A stretch of DNA of 56,815 nucleotides from Microcaldota archaeon (lineage in GTDB: Archaea > Micrarchaeota > Micrarchaeia > Micrarchaeales > CABMGC01). Both the position numbers and the translations under genes were made by a program. The stretch spans positions 1 through 56,815 of the forward strand of contig JAGWGX010000004.1 in the NCBI GenBank assembly GCA_028867145.1. Reading direction: 5' to 3'. Under the pieces are notes generated by a model. The model saw only the letters and a list, made by a program, of their open reading frames with translations, made no database searches and was not told the DNA's origin. The first letter of the stretch is position 1. Each line of letters starts with the position of its first letter. This document shows positions 26,300 to 34,894 of this stretch, piece after piece.

Positions 26300-26932
26300 T
26301 TGTCATCGCAGAAAGTTAAGTCTGGCAAGTACGTGGTAGTTGAGGGGCTTGAAGGCTCGGGAAAGAGCACGCAGATAAAGCTGCTTCAAGATGAGCTAAG
26401 AAAGAAGGGCGAAGATTGCATTTTCATAAAGGAGCCAGACTATGAGAACCGGATAGGGAGCTTCATCAAGCAGGAGCTAACAAACAAGCAGAACCCGCTT
26501 GACATCATTGCACTTCAGTTCACCTTTGTGGCGGCAAGGTTCGAGCAGTTTGCAAAGGTGACCGCACCTGCGCTAAGCGACGGAAAAAGCGTCATAAGCG
26601 ATAGGAACTGGTTCTCGACCGCGACGCACGTGGCGGCATTTGCCCCAAAGCCCTACTCCGATCTTATCTGGATTGCAAATGTGCACAGCAAGCTCCCGCT
26701 TCCCGATGCCGTTTTCTACATAGGTGTTCCACCGGAGGTGGCAAGCCAGAGAATAAACTCAAGGGGTGACCAGAAGAGGAGATTCGACAGCCTAGATGGC
26801 TTAATTGCCCTTGAAAATGCCTACATTGAGCTCTCAAAGCTCTATCCGAAAATCTGGCACAGGCTAAATGGCAATCAGAGTGCGGAGAAGGTTCACGCTG
26901 AGCTCCTTGCAGGCTGGGAGAGGATAAGATAA
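26300..26932 (+). CDS. tmk: Thymidylate kinase
   Basis: It phosphorylates dTMP to dTDP. The 210-residue protein has a P-loop GLEGSGKS (16-23), the DRNWFSTATH substrate-binding segment in place of the common DRY, and a C-terminal lid with SRGDQKRRFD. The start is TTG 26300 with a purine-rich GGGGG upstream. It lies 12 bases before mazG and opposite glyA. Confidence 0.88.
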   Translation: MSSQKVKSGKYVVVEGLEGSGKSTQIKLLQDELRKKGEDCIFIKEPDYENRIGSFIKQELTNKQNPLDIIALQFTFVAARFEQFAKVTAPALSDGKSVISDRNWFSTATHVAAFAPKPYSDLIWIANVHSKLPLPDAVFYIGVPPEVASQRINSRGDQKRRFDSLDGLIALENAYIELSKLYPKIWHRLNGNQSAEKVHAELLAGWERIR

Positions 26933-26944
26933 AATAGGGATTAA

Positions 26945-27259
26945 ATGAACTTTGAAGAATACCAAAACGAGGCAAAGAAGACGGCGATATACAAGCAGGA
27001 GTACAAGGTCACATATCCAGTTCTTGGGCTGTGCGGGGAGGCCGGCGAGCTTGCAAACAAGCACAAGAAGACGATAAGGGATGGCAAGGAGATAAACATC
27101 GAGGACGCAGAAGGGGAGCTTGGCGACATTCTCTGGTACGTTTCGCAAGTCGCAACAGACATGGGCATCTCTCTTGATAAGGTGGCGCAAAAGAACATCG
27201 CAAAGCTAAGGAGCAGGCAGGAGAGGGGAGTTTTGCAGGGAAGCGGCGACAACAGGTAA
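26945..27259 (+). CDS. MazG-type nucleotide pyrophosphohydrolase
   Basis: An all-alpha NTP pyrophosphatase that hydrolyses non-canonical or excess dNTPs to NMP. The 104-residue protein has the metal-binding GLCGEAGELANKHKK and GELGDILWYVSQVA helices typical of single-domain MazG enzymes. It follows tmk with a 12-base gap, so kinase and pyrophosphatase are co-expressed, balancing dTTP supply and cleansing. Confidence 0.87.
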   Translation: MNFEEYQNEAKKTAIYKQEYKVTYPVLGLCGEAGELANKHKKTIRDGKEINIEDAEGELGDILWYVSQVATDMGISLDKVAQKNIAKLRSRQERGVLQGSGDNR

Positions 27260-27281
27260 TAAGGGAAACTCGGCTGATCGG

Positions 27282-28151
27282 ATGCTAGGTTACGGCATAA
27301 TTGCTGCGCTGCTCAGCCTATTCTTCTTCTCAATTGGGGACACGCTCTCCAAGCATGTCTCGGAAAAGCTTGGCAACAAGGCATCTGCTACGATAATAGT
27401 GGGGGCCGGAATAATCCCTCTGGGCCTCTCTATTTTTCTAATCCAGCCAAATGTTCTTGACCTAAATGTCCTGCTCCTCTCCACGCTTGCAGGGGCATTT
27501 ACCGCAATCGGATTCCTCTTGGTCTTTAAGTCCCTTGAGACCCAGCAGGTAACAAACACCCTTGCGCTTGTCAATTTGCAGTACGCGGTCATAATACTCT
27601 TCGGGATTCTCGCGCTTTCCGAGTCAGTTAGCGCCTCGCAGTATCTGGGACTCATCCTGATCTTCCTGGGCGCCCTTCTTGTCACGCTGACCAGGGGCTT
27701 TAGGCTAAACCTGATGCTGGTTCCTGCAATTCTTGGGATGATCTTCTGGGGTCTTGACATAATAGTCGTGGTCTACGGGCTCACCATTTATCACAACTCA
27801 ACAACGATCCTCTTTTTCTTTGCAAGGGCAACAGGCGCCGCCTTCCTTCTTGCATATCTGCTGTATTCCTTAAGGGGAGCAGGCACAAGCGGAGTAGCTC
27901 AGAGGCCCAAAGTTTCCACCAGGTATTTTTTCATAGGGCTTGCGGCGGGCATAGCTGACGGTATTGCGATACTGCTAATCACCTTTGTTACCCTCTACAA
28001 TACAGTGGCGCTGGGCGGGGCAATACTAGCACTTGAGCCGATACTGATCACCATCTACGGATACCTCTTTTACAAGGACAGGCTCCTCCCTCTTCAGCTT
28101 GTCGGCGTTGCAATAGCGGTTGTGGGGGGAATACTGCTAAATCTCGCCTAA
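27282..28151 (+). CDS. EamA/DMT-family membrane transporter
   Basis: A 289-residue protein with about ten hydrophobic helices arranged as two five-helix halves, typical of drug/metabolite transporters (EamA). The first half is around GYGIIAALLSLFFFSIG, the second around LMLVPAILGMIFWGLDII. The C-terminal LEPILITIYGYLFYKDRL is a common EamA ending. Substrate cannot be told. It is transcribed 22 bases after mazG and may belong to the same operon. Confidence 0.82.
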   Translation: MLGYGIIAALLSLFFFSIGDTLSKHVSEKLGNKASATIIVGAGIIPLGLSIFLIQPNVLDLNVLLLSTLAGAFTAIGFLLVFKSLETQQVTNTLALVNLQYAVIILFGILALSESVSASQYLGLILIFLGALLVTLTRGFRLNLMLVPAILGMIFWGLDIIVVVYGLTIYHNSTTILFFFARATGAAFLLAYLLYSLRGAGTSGVAQRPKVSTRYFFIGLAAGIADGIAILLITFVTLYNTVALGGAILALEPILITIYGYLFYKDRLLPLQLVGVAIAVVGGILLNLA

Positions 28152-28202
28152 GGGTGCGAAAGGCTTTAATTGTAGAATGTGCAATAACACTATAGTGGTA
28201 TT

Positions 28203-28820
28203 ATGGACATCGTCTGGACAATCGGGGGCATTATAGTAATAGTAATTTTGGCGGTAATCGCAATCTTCAACGGCTTCATCTCAAAGAGGAACCGCGTCCA
28301 GGACGCATGGGCCCAAATTGATGTCCAGCTAAAGAGGAGATACGACCTGATTCCAAACCTTGTCGCAACAGTCAAGGGCTACAAGAAGTACGAGGCGAGC
28401 GTGCTAACGCAGGTCACAAAGCTAAGGAGCTCGATAGTCTCAGGCTCGGTCGAGGACAAGGCAGCGGCGAACAACAAGCTCAGCCAGGCGCTAAAGAGCA
28501 TCTTCGCGGTTGCGGAGAACTATCCAGACCTAAAAGCCTCGGAGAACTTCAAGGCGCTTCAGGACCAGCTTGAGACAACAGAGGACAAGATCTCATTTGT
28601 CAGGACCTCATACAACGACTATGTGCTTGACTACAACAACGCGCTTCAGCAGTTCCCGGGAAACTTCCTTGCAGGAATCTTCAACTTCACCAAGGCAGCA
28701 TTCTTCCAAACTCCGGATGAGGAGAGAAAGCCAGTTAAGGTAGATTTTGACGATGAAGAGACTCCAAAACCTTCAAGGGCCTCAAAGACTGCAAAGAACA
28801 CCAAGAAGGGAAGAAAGTAA
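28203..28820 (+). CDS. LemA family membrane protein
   Basis: A single N-terminal transmembrane helix (residues 4-24) precedes a long helical cytosolic or external domain with the signature RNRVQDAWAQIDVQLKRRYD. The C-terminus is Lys-rich (SKTAKNTKKGRK). LemA proteins often occur with HtpX, and here htpX follows 10 bases later. The role of LemA is unclear; the pairing suggests membrane quality control. Confidence 0.9.
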   Translation: MDIVWTIGGIIVIVILAVIAIFNGFISKRNRVQDAWAQIDVQLKRRYDLIPNLVATVKGYKKYEASVLTQVTKLRSSIVSGSVEDKAAANNKLSQALKSIFAVAENYPDLKASENFKALQDQLETTEDKISFVRTSYNDYVLDYNNALQQFPGNFLAGIFNFTKAAFFQTPDEERKPVKVDFDDEETPKPSRASKTAKNTKKGRK

Positions 28821-28830
28821 GTTGAGTTAA

Positions 28831-29727
28831 ATGGCAAGCTTCTTTGACGAAATAGCTAGGAACAGCCTAAAGTCAGTGCTGCTAATGGCGCTCTTTTCCG
28901 CGTTCTTCGTTGCAGTAATCTACCTATTCGTGGTTTTCCTTGGTGGCGGGGTTTTCTCATTCACATTCGCGATTGCGCTTGTCGCAATCTACGGGCTGAT
29001 AACCTACTACACTGGCGATAAGCTCGTGCTTGCGGTATCAGGTGCAAAGGAGGCAGACCCCAAGAAATACAGGCAGCTATATGGGATAATTGAGGGGCTT
29101 GCAGCGGCGACTCAGATCAGGATGCCAAAAGTTTACATAATTGAGGATCCGACCCCGAACGCATTCGCAACGGGCAGGAGCAAGAACCTCTCCTCGGTTG
29201 CGGTCACCACTGGAATACTCTCGATAATGGGCAAGAATGAGCTCACTGGGGTTCTCGCGCACGAGATGTCGCACGTCGCCGATAACGACGTTCAATTCAT
29301 GACAATAGCAATTGTGTTCGCAGGCGCAATAGGGATAATATCCGCCTTCATGAGGAACATGCTTTTCTTCGGCGGAGCAAACGGGGAGCGAAACAACGGA
29401 GGCGCCCTGCTGCTGATTGCATTAGTCCTTGGTCTTTTAGCCCCGTTCTTTGCGCTGCTAATTAGGCTTGCAATCTCAAGGAAGCGGGAGTACATGGCTG
29501 ATGCCAACGGCGCAAGGCTCACAAGGGACCCTCACTCTCTTGCGGACGCACTAAAGAAGATCCAGGCATTTGAGAAGAACCCTGATACTCCTCAGATGCA
29601 AAACGTGAACGAGGTCACAGCAAACCTTTACTTCTCAAGCCCATTCAAGGCAGGGAGCTTCGCTAACCTGTTTTCAACGCACCCCCCCATTGCGGAGAGG
29701 ATAAAGAAACTGGAGGCAATGTACTAA
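28831..29727 (+). CDS. htpX: HtpX-type membrane zinc metalloprotease
   Basis: A membrane-bound M48 peptidase that degrades misfolded membrane proteins. It has 298 residues, with two N-terminal helices and two in the middle. The zinc site is HEMSH (H144 and H148) with E220 in EYMADANGARL as the third ligand. The SSPFKAGSFANLFSTHPPI ending is the usual family tail. It forms a two-gene unit with LemA. Confidence 0.93.
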   Translation: MASFFDEIARNSLKSVLLMALFSAFFVAVIYLFVVFLGGGVFSFTFAIALVAIYGLITYYTGDKLVLAVSGAKEADPKKYRQLYGIIEGLAAATQIRMPKVYIIEDPTPNAFATGRSKNLSSVAVTTGILSIMGKNELTGVLAHEMSHVADNDVQFMTIAIVFAGAIGIISAFMRNMLFFGGANGERNNGGALLLIALVLGLLAPFFALLIRLAISRKREYMADANGARLTRDPHSLADALKKIQAFEKNPDTPQMQNVNEVTANLYFSSPFKAGSFANLFSTHPPIAERIKKLEAMY

Positions 29728-29728
29728 T

Positions 29729-30496
29729 CTAGCCCTTTATCTTTTTTTTAGCCTCAATCACATTTGTGACTTTTCCCGATTCAACCAAAAAGACCTGCAG
29801 TTGGCCGAGCCCAAGTTTTGCCTTAAACTCGGTTATCGCATTCAGCATCTTCTTTTGCTCTACGGAATTTGTCTCGGTAATGTAAATTTTGGCCAGCTTC
29901 AGCCCATTTGCCGCCGTTGCGAGCTTTACCGATGCCATCGAATCCTCTATGTCTGCCTGTATGCAGTAAGAGTGATTCATCTCAGTCAAGAAAGTGTTTG
30001 AGTATTTAGCGGTTGACGGCGACATCAGCACTATCACATTATCTGTGCTGCTTTGATGAGCAGTAGGCTGTAGCTCAACTAGTTTTACGCTTATTCCTAC
30101 AACCTTTTCATCATACTTTGGGAGCTCATTTCCTATGCTCTTCATCTCCTCTAAGCACTGTCTTGGATTCTCCTCAAATTCAAGTTGCTTCCTTGTATGC
30201 AAGAATTTTCCCTCAAAGTTCTTTACCAACTTTTCAGTCACTTCAGCATCAAACTTCTCCCCTTCCTTCATACACTTGAAAACCGCCCCCATTGCGCCGC
30301 AATCGGTGTGCGGAAGTATGACTATCTCCTTTACCTCATTCTCCTCCATGAGTCTCTTCAGCGTATTCTTTGCGCCTGAAGGACATCCTCCCGCGTTCCT
30401 CACAAAAATCGTATTTCCGTCATTGTACTCTTGTTCAAGCTTCTGATTCAGCCTTCTATCCATGCAACTTATTACTATTCTATCAGACATACTCAC
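29729..30496 (-). CDS. Beta-carbonic-anhydrase-like protein with C-terminal extension
   Basis: The first 100 residues match beta-carbonic anhydrase: CMDRR with zinc ligand C11 and the Asp13-Arg15 dyad, RNAGG, and HTDCGAMG with ligands H63 and C66. This fold hydrates CO2. The remaining residues (about 110-255) differ from the usual family tail: AHQSSTDNVIVLMSP, then a region of alternating strands and helices ending VIEAKKKIKG. The length of 255 exceeds the common 170-220. Activity is likely but not proven by sequence. The start may be ATG 30496 or two codons later. Confidence 0.75.
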   Translation of the reverse strand: MSMSDRIVISCMDRRLNQKLEQEYNDGNTIFVRNAGGCPSGAKNTLKRLMEENEVKEIVILPHTDCGAMGAVFKCMKEGEKFDAEVTEKLVKNFEGKFLHTRKQLEFEENPRQCLEEMKSIGNELPKYDEKVVGISVKLVELQPTAHQSSTDNVIVLMSPSTAKYSNTFLTEMNHSYCIQADIEDSMASVKLATAANGLKLAKIYITETNSVEQKKMLNAITEFKAKLGLGQLQVFLVESGKVTNVIEAKKKIKG

Positions 30497-30609
30497 ATCT
30501 CAATTTTTCAAACGTAGATTGTCGTTAGAAGAAATAATCTCTTATCCCTTTCTAGACCATACTTGTTAAATGAGAGGCAATATTTAAATCTAACTCATTG
30601 GTTGTTTTC

Positions 30610-31188
30610 ATGGAAGGAGATGAACTGCAAAGAAAGTACAACCAGATTTATCTAGAGATCATTCTGCGATACAAGGATTACATTGAGCAAAATGAGAACC
30701 TAAATGTCGCAGAGCTCCCAAAGCTGATAACCCCCACAAATGAGAACGTCATCACTGCGACAAACAAGGTCAAGTCTACTTTTGACAACTACTCCTACAA
30801 CTCAAACTTTCTTTCCGCGGCAAAATTGGCGTATGAATTTGTAACCGTGCATATTTCGCACGTAAGTTTGCCTATTGAGTTCTGGCTCTATCCCTCAGAC
30901 ACGATAAAGTGTGAGGCTGGCGACATATTTGACAAGGCGACGCTGCTTTGCAGCATGATGATTGCTCTGGGCAATCCATCAACTAGAGTCATCAGCTCTG
31001 TAAAGCCAAATGATAGGCGATTCATCGTATACTGCGAGTTTGACGATGCGGTCTTCGCATTTGATTTGGACCGCGGGCTAATAAGATTTGATACTAAGGA
31101 GAAGCTGATCGGAAGCCTGGTCCTAAAAGAGAATGATGACACAACGGCTTACGAGTTCAATGACAAGATGTACGAGAGCCTAGTCTGA
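30610..31188 (+). CDS. Transglutaminase-like protein, apparently without the catalytic cysteine
   Basis: Residues around CEAGDIFDKATLLCSMMIALG resemble the GDCxDxAxLL...LxAxGI block of transglutaminase-like cysteine proteases, but the nucleophile position reads Ile. The later (H)xWxEx element is CEFDDAVFAFD without a histidine. I take it as a pseudo-enzyme of this fold with moderate confidence. A TATA box at about 30581-30590 predicts transcription start near 30610, so ATG 30610 is leaderless. TTG 30598 would start before the transcript. Confidence 0.55.
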   Translation: MEGDELQRKYNQIYLEIILRYKDYIEQNENLNVAELPKLITPTNENVITATNKVKSTFDNYSYNSNFLSAAKLAYEFVTVHISHVSLPIEFWLYPSDTIKCEAGDIFDKATLLCSMMIALGNPSTRVISSVKPNDRRFIVYCEFDDAVFAFDLDRGLIRFDTKEKLIGSLVLKENDDTTAYEFNDKMYESLV

Positions 31189-31308
31189 CTACTTTCTCTT
31201 TCTATTCGCCTTCATCTTCTTTCTTGCTTCCTTCTTTAGCCTAACGAGCTTCTTGTGCCTGTAGCTCTTCCCGACCTTTCTGTGTTTCTTTTTTACGTTT
31301 ATCTGCAT
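31189..31308 (-). CDS. 39-residue highly basic protein
   Basis: An ORF on the minus strand starts MQINVKKKHRKVGKSYRHKK and ends KMKANRKRK. Some 21 of 39 residues are Lys, Arg or His and only one is acidic. It starts 9 bases after the Hsp20 stop and stops immediately beyond the transglutaminase-like gene, filling the gap exactly. Size and charge recall tiny archaeal ribosomal proteins such as L41e or L39e, but it matches neither as I know them. It may bind rRNA or DNA. Confidence 0.6.
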   Translation of the reverse strand: MQINVKKKHRKVGKSYRHKKLVRLKKEARKKMKANRKRK

Positions 31309-31317
31309 AGAAAAACC

Positions 31318-31821
31318 TTACTCTATTCTTATGTCATTATCCTTATTTATCTTCTTCCCTTTGGTGAGTATCACCTCAAGAATGCCGTTTGTGTACTTTG
31401 CCTTTATGTTTCTTGAGCCAAGATGCTGGGGCAGCGCAATTTGCCTGAAGTATTTCTTTTCAGCGCCCTCGCCTGATGAAATCTCAAGCGCGGCGGGCGT
31501 ATAGCTTAGCTTTATGTCCACCTTTTTGACTCCAGGAACCTCCGCTATCACCGCAATCTGCTTCTCATTTGAGATCACCTCAACAAGCGGCTCAATCTCA
31601 ATTTCTTTGTCTGGCGTTTGGGCGACCTTGTGCGCCATTTCCTCGTTTCCGTTTTTTATCGTTACTTCCCTGAATACAAACTCTGCTGGCGTTCCATCCC
31701 TTTCCATCTTGTTTGCAAGCTCTCTTACTAGCACGTTGAAGAGGTTGATCATGTTAGGGTCTGAGGTGAAGAAATTTTCAAGGTAGGAAAAAGGATCTTC
31801 GATTCTTTTTTTCTTCGCCAT
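31318..31821 (-). CDS. Hsp20/alpha-crystallin small heat shock protein
   Basis: A 167-residue holdase chaperone. The alpha-crystallin domain runs from about residue 85 (VEVISNEKQIAVIAEVPGVKK) to the end, with the conserved late segment AKYTNGILEVILTKGKK. The N-terminal arm (SYLENFFTSDPNMINLFN) is helix-rich. The terminal IxI-type motif is not typical (DIRIE carries I-R-I). It lies between FEN1 and the 39-residue gene, all on the minus strand. Confidence 0.9.
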   Translation of the reverse strand: MAKKKRIEDPFSYLENFFTSDPNMINLFNVLVRELANKMERDGTPAEFVFREVTIKNGNEEMAHKVAQTPDKEIEIEPLVEVISNEKQIAVIAEVPGVKKVDIKLSYTPAALEISSGEGAEKKYFRQIALPQHLGSRNIKAKYTNGILEVILTKGKKINKDNDIRIE

Positions 31822-31832
31822 GAGCTTCCTTG

Positions 31833-32891
31833 TTATAGCCAGCTATTTATGCCTTTTTGTCCGCTGCTTTGCCTAAGCGCAACAAGCCTCTCAGCTCCCT
31901 TTGTGATTCTGTCGACTGAGAATTCGTGCTCGTCGCACATGAACTTTAGTATTGCCTCCTTGCTTGGCACAAACTTTGCGATCTTTTCGTTTAGTGCATC
32001 CGCGCCGATCTCAAGCGCCTCGGGCTTCATGAAGATTGCCTCAACCTCCTCTGGGTCCACCTCAAACTCCTTGTTGTACTTTTCCTTGACGTACTTCTCA
32101 ATTGCGCCAAGGCTCTTGTGCTCATTTACGATCTTGAGTGCAGTCTTTGGCCCAACCTTCTCTATCCCCTCGTTGAAGTCGGTGCCGATCAGCATCCCCA
32201 TCCAGATTAGCTGCTCCCTTGTGAGCTTTAGGCTCTCAAGAAGTTTCTTTAGGTAGATACGCTCTGGCTCTACGTTGATGTAAATTCCTTTTCCGGGAAG
32301 CTTCCTCTTCCCAGTTATTGTGAGATTCCTAACTATCACGTCTGCCCCAAACAAGAAAAGGTCGTAGTCCTGGCTTGCCGCGGCGTAGACTATCTTCTCC
32401 CTCACCATCATCGCAGCCTGCGCCTCACCCTCGCTTGGCGCCTGGATGTAGGGGACTCCCATGTGGGTTAGAAGCTCCTTTGAGCTGTCTATCATCCACT
32501 TGTTTATCTTGCTGCTAGCTACTGCAAACGCCCTCGCCTCCTCGAGCTGCCCCTTCGCCCTTGCCTTCTCCCACTCCGCTTGCGCCTCAACCCTCTTGTT
32601 TGCCCTTGCCTCAAGGGTCCTCTGCTTTAGGACCGGCGGGGCTCCGTCAAAGACATAAATCGGGATCACTCCCTGCTCAAGCAGGCTCGTGGTCCTATAA
32701 AATAGTCCGGAGAGGTGGCTTGTCACCCTTCCCTTTGAGTCAGTGAGGGGCGTGCCGTCAGGCCCCCTAATTATGGAGATGAACTGGTAAATCGTGTTGA
32801 ACGCGTCTATCGCGACCCTTCTCCTGTCAAGCTCGCCGATCGAGATGTTCTCCTTCACCTCCGCAACAAGCTTCCCCAGATCTACTGCCAT
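31833..32891 (-). CDS. fen: Flap endonuclease 1
   Basis: FEN1 removes 5' flaps during Okazaki fragment maturation and repair. The 352-residue enzyme has the N and I nuclease blocks: AIDAFNTIYQF, VFDGAPP, EGEAQAAMM and SQDYDLFLFG. The helix-hairpin-helix segment is GTDFNEGIEKVGPKTALKIV. The C-terminus QKGINSWL is a degenerate PCNA-interacting peptide (Q..I..WL). Its start codon shares a base with the MBF1 stop. Confidence 0.95.
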   Translation of the reverse strand: MAVDLGKLVAEVKENISIGELDRRRVAIDAFNTIYQFISIIRGPDGTPLTDSKGRVTSHLSGLFYRTTSLLEQGVIPIYVFDGAPPVLKQRTLEARANKRVEAQAEWEKARAKGQLEEARAFAVASSKINKWMIDSSKELLTHMGVPYIQAPSEGEAQAAMMVREKIVYAAASQDYDLFLFGADVIVRNLTITGKRKLPGKGIYINVEPERIYLKKLLESLKLTREQLIWMGMLIGTDFNEGIEKVGPKTALKIVNEHKSLGAIEKYVKEKYNKEFEVDPEEVEAIFMKPEALEIGADALNEKIAKFVPSKEAILKFMCDEHEFSVDRITKGAERLVALRQSSGQKGINSWL

Positions 32892-33364
32892 TACTCCTCC
32901 TCCCTGTCAGTATCTTCTTTCTTGAATGCAACGTCCCCAAGCGTGAATGCCTGCTTCCTGCCAAATTTTTCCATAGACTCATTGCCGATCCTCTTCTCGG
33001 CAAGCTTTATCCCAAGCTCCTTCTCAAGCTTTTTCCTCAGCACATCGGTAGGAAGGCCCCTTCCCTGCTCGACCCTTCTAAGCGTGCTCTCCTGCTCTGA
33101 GATTCTCTCCGCGAGGACCTTTAATGGGAACCCCAGCTTCTCCCTTGCCTTGCGTATCTGCTCCCCGAAGTGGTCGACTATCTCGTCTTCCTCCTCCATC
33201 TTCTTCTTTGAGTAGGCGTTTCCCCTCTCGACCTCCTCAAGGCCCATTCCCTTCAGGATCGTCTTTCCCTTCGAGCAAGAGGTGCAAACCCACATCTGCG
33301 CCTCCTCGATTCTTGCAAGGTATATCCTCTCGGTCGACTTTCCGCAAATTTCGCAAGTTTCCAT
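32891..33364 (-). CDS. MBF1-like transcription co-activator (zinc ribbon plus HTH)
   Basis: Archaeal multiprotein bridging factor 1. Residues 1-40 hold a four-Cys zinc ribbon (METCEICGKS and CTSCSKGK), and residues 60-115 an XRE-type helix-turn-helix (GEQIRKAREKLGFPLKVLAE...QESTLRRVEQGRGLP). I choose ATG 33364 (157 residues) over the longer frame to 33391, because the TATA-like TATATATTATTT lies just upstream. It is the first gene of the MBF1-FEN1-Hsp20 unit. Confidence 0.88.
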   Translation of the reverse strand: METCEICGKSTERIYLARIEEAQMWVCTSCSKGKTILKGMGLEEVERGNAYSKKKMEEEDEIVDHFGEQIRKAREKLGFPLKVLAERISEQESTLRRVEQGRGLPTDVLRKKLEKELGIKLAEKRIGNESMEKFGRKQAFTLGDVAFKKEDTDREEE

Positions 33365-33430
33365 ACTATCCCCAAGAGTATAATCGGGCAAGAAGCTATA
33401 TATTATTTATACGATTATTAGCCGCTAAGC

Positions 33431-34894
33431 ATGCCTAAAATAAAATCGCTCAAGGGCAGGCCCGAGAGCGGCATTGTCACAGTTCTCTCCCTTCTCTTTA
33501 GCGTTGTCGCTCTCTACTACCTAATTGCGGTGAGCTCGCTTGCGCCCCTTGCAAGGGGAGTGCTCGCGATCGCAGCGCTGCTCGTCTCTAGCAGGGCTAT
33601 CATAATCTACAATGGTCTAAGGCAGCTCTTTGGCGCATATTTGCTTGGGGGCAAGGCGGGGGTTAACTTTGTCGACGCCCTCTCAAGGTGGCGCCCGGGC
33701 TTTTGGACCGCGTTTGCGGACTGGGGGCTCGTGCTCTCATTTGGTCTCGCCTCATATTTCCTCTTCAAAAAGCAGCTCTCGAAAATGATGCTCCTCTTTG
33801 GGCTGCTCTCGATCTTTGTGATAGTCTACGCGGTCCTTCCCTCATCCTCGATCGCATTCCAGTTCATCAACCTTCCGCAGATAACCTCGCAGATAAACAG
33901 CGCAGCCCCGCACCAGCCAACGCTCATCTCGACAGTTAGCATGTACCTGCTCAACTTGCTTTTGCTTGTGGGCGGATTCTCCCTTTTCATTCTTGCAACC
34001 CTGGTCTACTCCGCGCTTAGCATAATCTACGGAATACTTGCCTTCTCGCAAAGCGTAATAAACAATGCGCCAAACTACGGCATCATCTCATCGCAGGTGC
34101 CAGGCGTCGCTCCGATACTTCCCGGGATAACAATGCCGCTCTTTGCGGGAATTGTTACGCTTGCAATAATCCTGATTGTGCACGAGTTCTCTCACGGAAT
34201 ACTCGCCCGGGTCGCAAAGGTTAAGCTCAAGGAGATTGGTCTGCTTGTGCTGGGCGTCATTCCAATAGGCGCATACGTGGAGCCAGACGAGCGAGCCGTA
34301 AAGAGGTTAAATAAAGAAAAGCAGAGCAGGATCCTAATAGCCGGAATCTCAGCGAATCTTGGGCTCTCAATACTCACATTCGCACTTCTAGTGCTGGTTG
34401 CGACGTACCTGCTACCTGGCTTTGTCACAACAAAGGTGTTCATCACCGCGACCGCGCCGAACTCTCCAGCCTTCAATGTGATTCCCGCAGGAGCGCAGGT
34501 GCTTGCCTGGAATGGGCACATTGTGACAAACCTGACCAGCCTTGCAGCGGCTGCCTCCTCAATTCCATTCACCGGAGTTTTAGTCCAAACCGACAAGGGA
34601 AACTACTCGCTTATCTCAAACGCAACCGGAAAAATAGGCGTCTCGCTCTCGCAAACGCGAGGCCCAATTGCTACTCTTTCAGGAAGCATCGTCTACTTCA
34701 TCTACACCGTGCTCTCACTCTCATTCCTTCTCAATTTCCTAGTAGGGGTTGTTAACCTCCTCCCGATCCCAAGCTTTGATGGCTGGCAGATCTACCAACT
34801 GCTCACAAAGAACAAGAAGGTGCTCGGCACGCTTGCCTGGCTTGCAGTCCTTTCCATTCTCGCAAACGTGCTCCCGTGGATCTGGGCCCACTAA
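33431..34894 (+). CDS. Site-2 protease family (M50) membrane metalloprotease
   Basis: An intramembrane zinc protease that cuts membrane-tethered substrates, such as anti-sigma-like or signalling proteins. The 487-residue protein has the HExxH site at 251-255 (HEFSHG) and the third-ligand loop NLLPIPSFDGW with D450. A PDZ-like region (about residues 335-400) lies between them. Five to six hydrophobic N-terminal helices precede the catalytic core, which is more than in the shortest family members. It diverges from MBF1 across a 66-base gap. Confidence 0.87.
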   Translation: MPKIKSLKGRPESGIVTVLSLLFSVVALYYLIAVSSLAPLARGVLAIAALLVSSRAIIIYNGLRQLFGAYLLGGKAGVNFVDALSRWRPGFWTAFADWGLVLSFGLASYFLFKKQLSKMMLLFGLLSIFVIVYAVLPSSSIAFQFINLPQITSQINSAAPHQPTLISTVSMYLLNLLLLVGGFSLFILATLVYSALSIIYGILAFSQSVINNAPNYGIISSQVPGVAPILPGITMPLFAGIVTLAIILIVHEFSHGILARVAKVKLKEIGLLVLGVIPIGAYVEPDERAVKRLNKEKQSRILIAGISANLGLSILTFALLVLVATYLLPGFVTTKVFITATAPNSPAFNVIPAGAQVLAWNGHIVTNLTSLAAAASSIPFTGVLVQTDKGNYSLISNATGKIGVSLSQTRGPIATLSGSIVYFIYTVLSLSFLLNFLVGVVNLLPIPSFDGWQIYQLLTKNKKVLGTLAWLAVLSILANVLPWIWAH

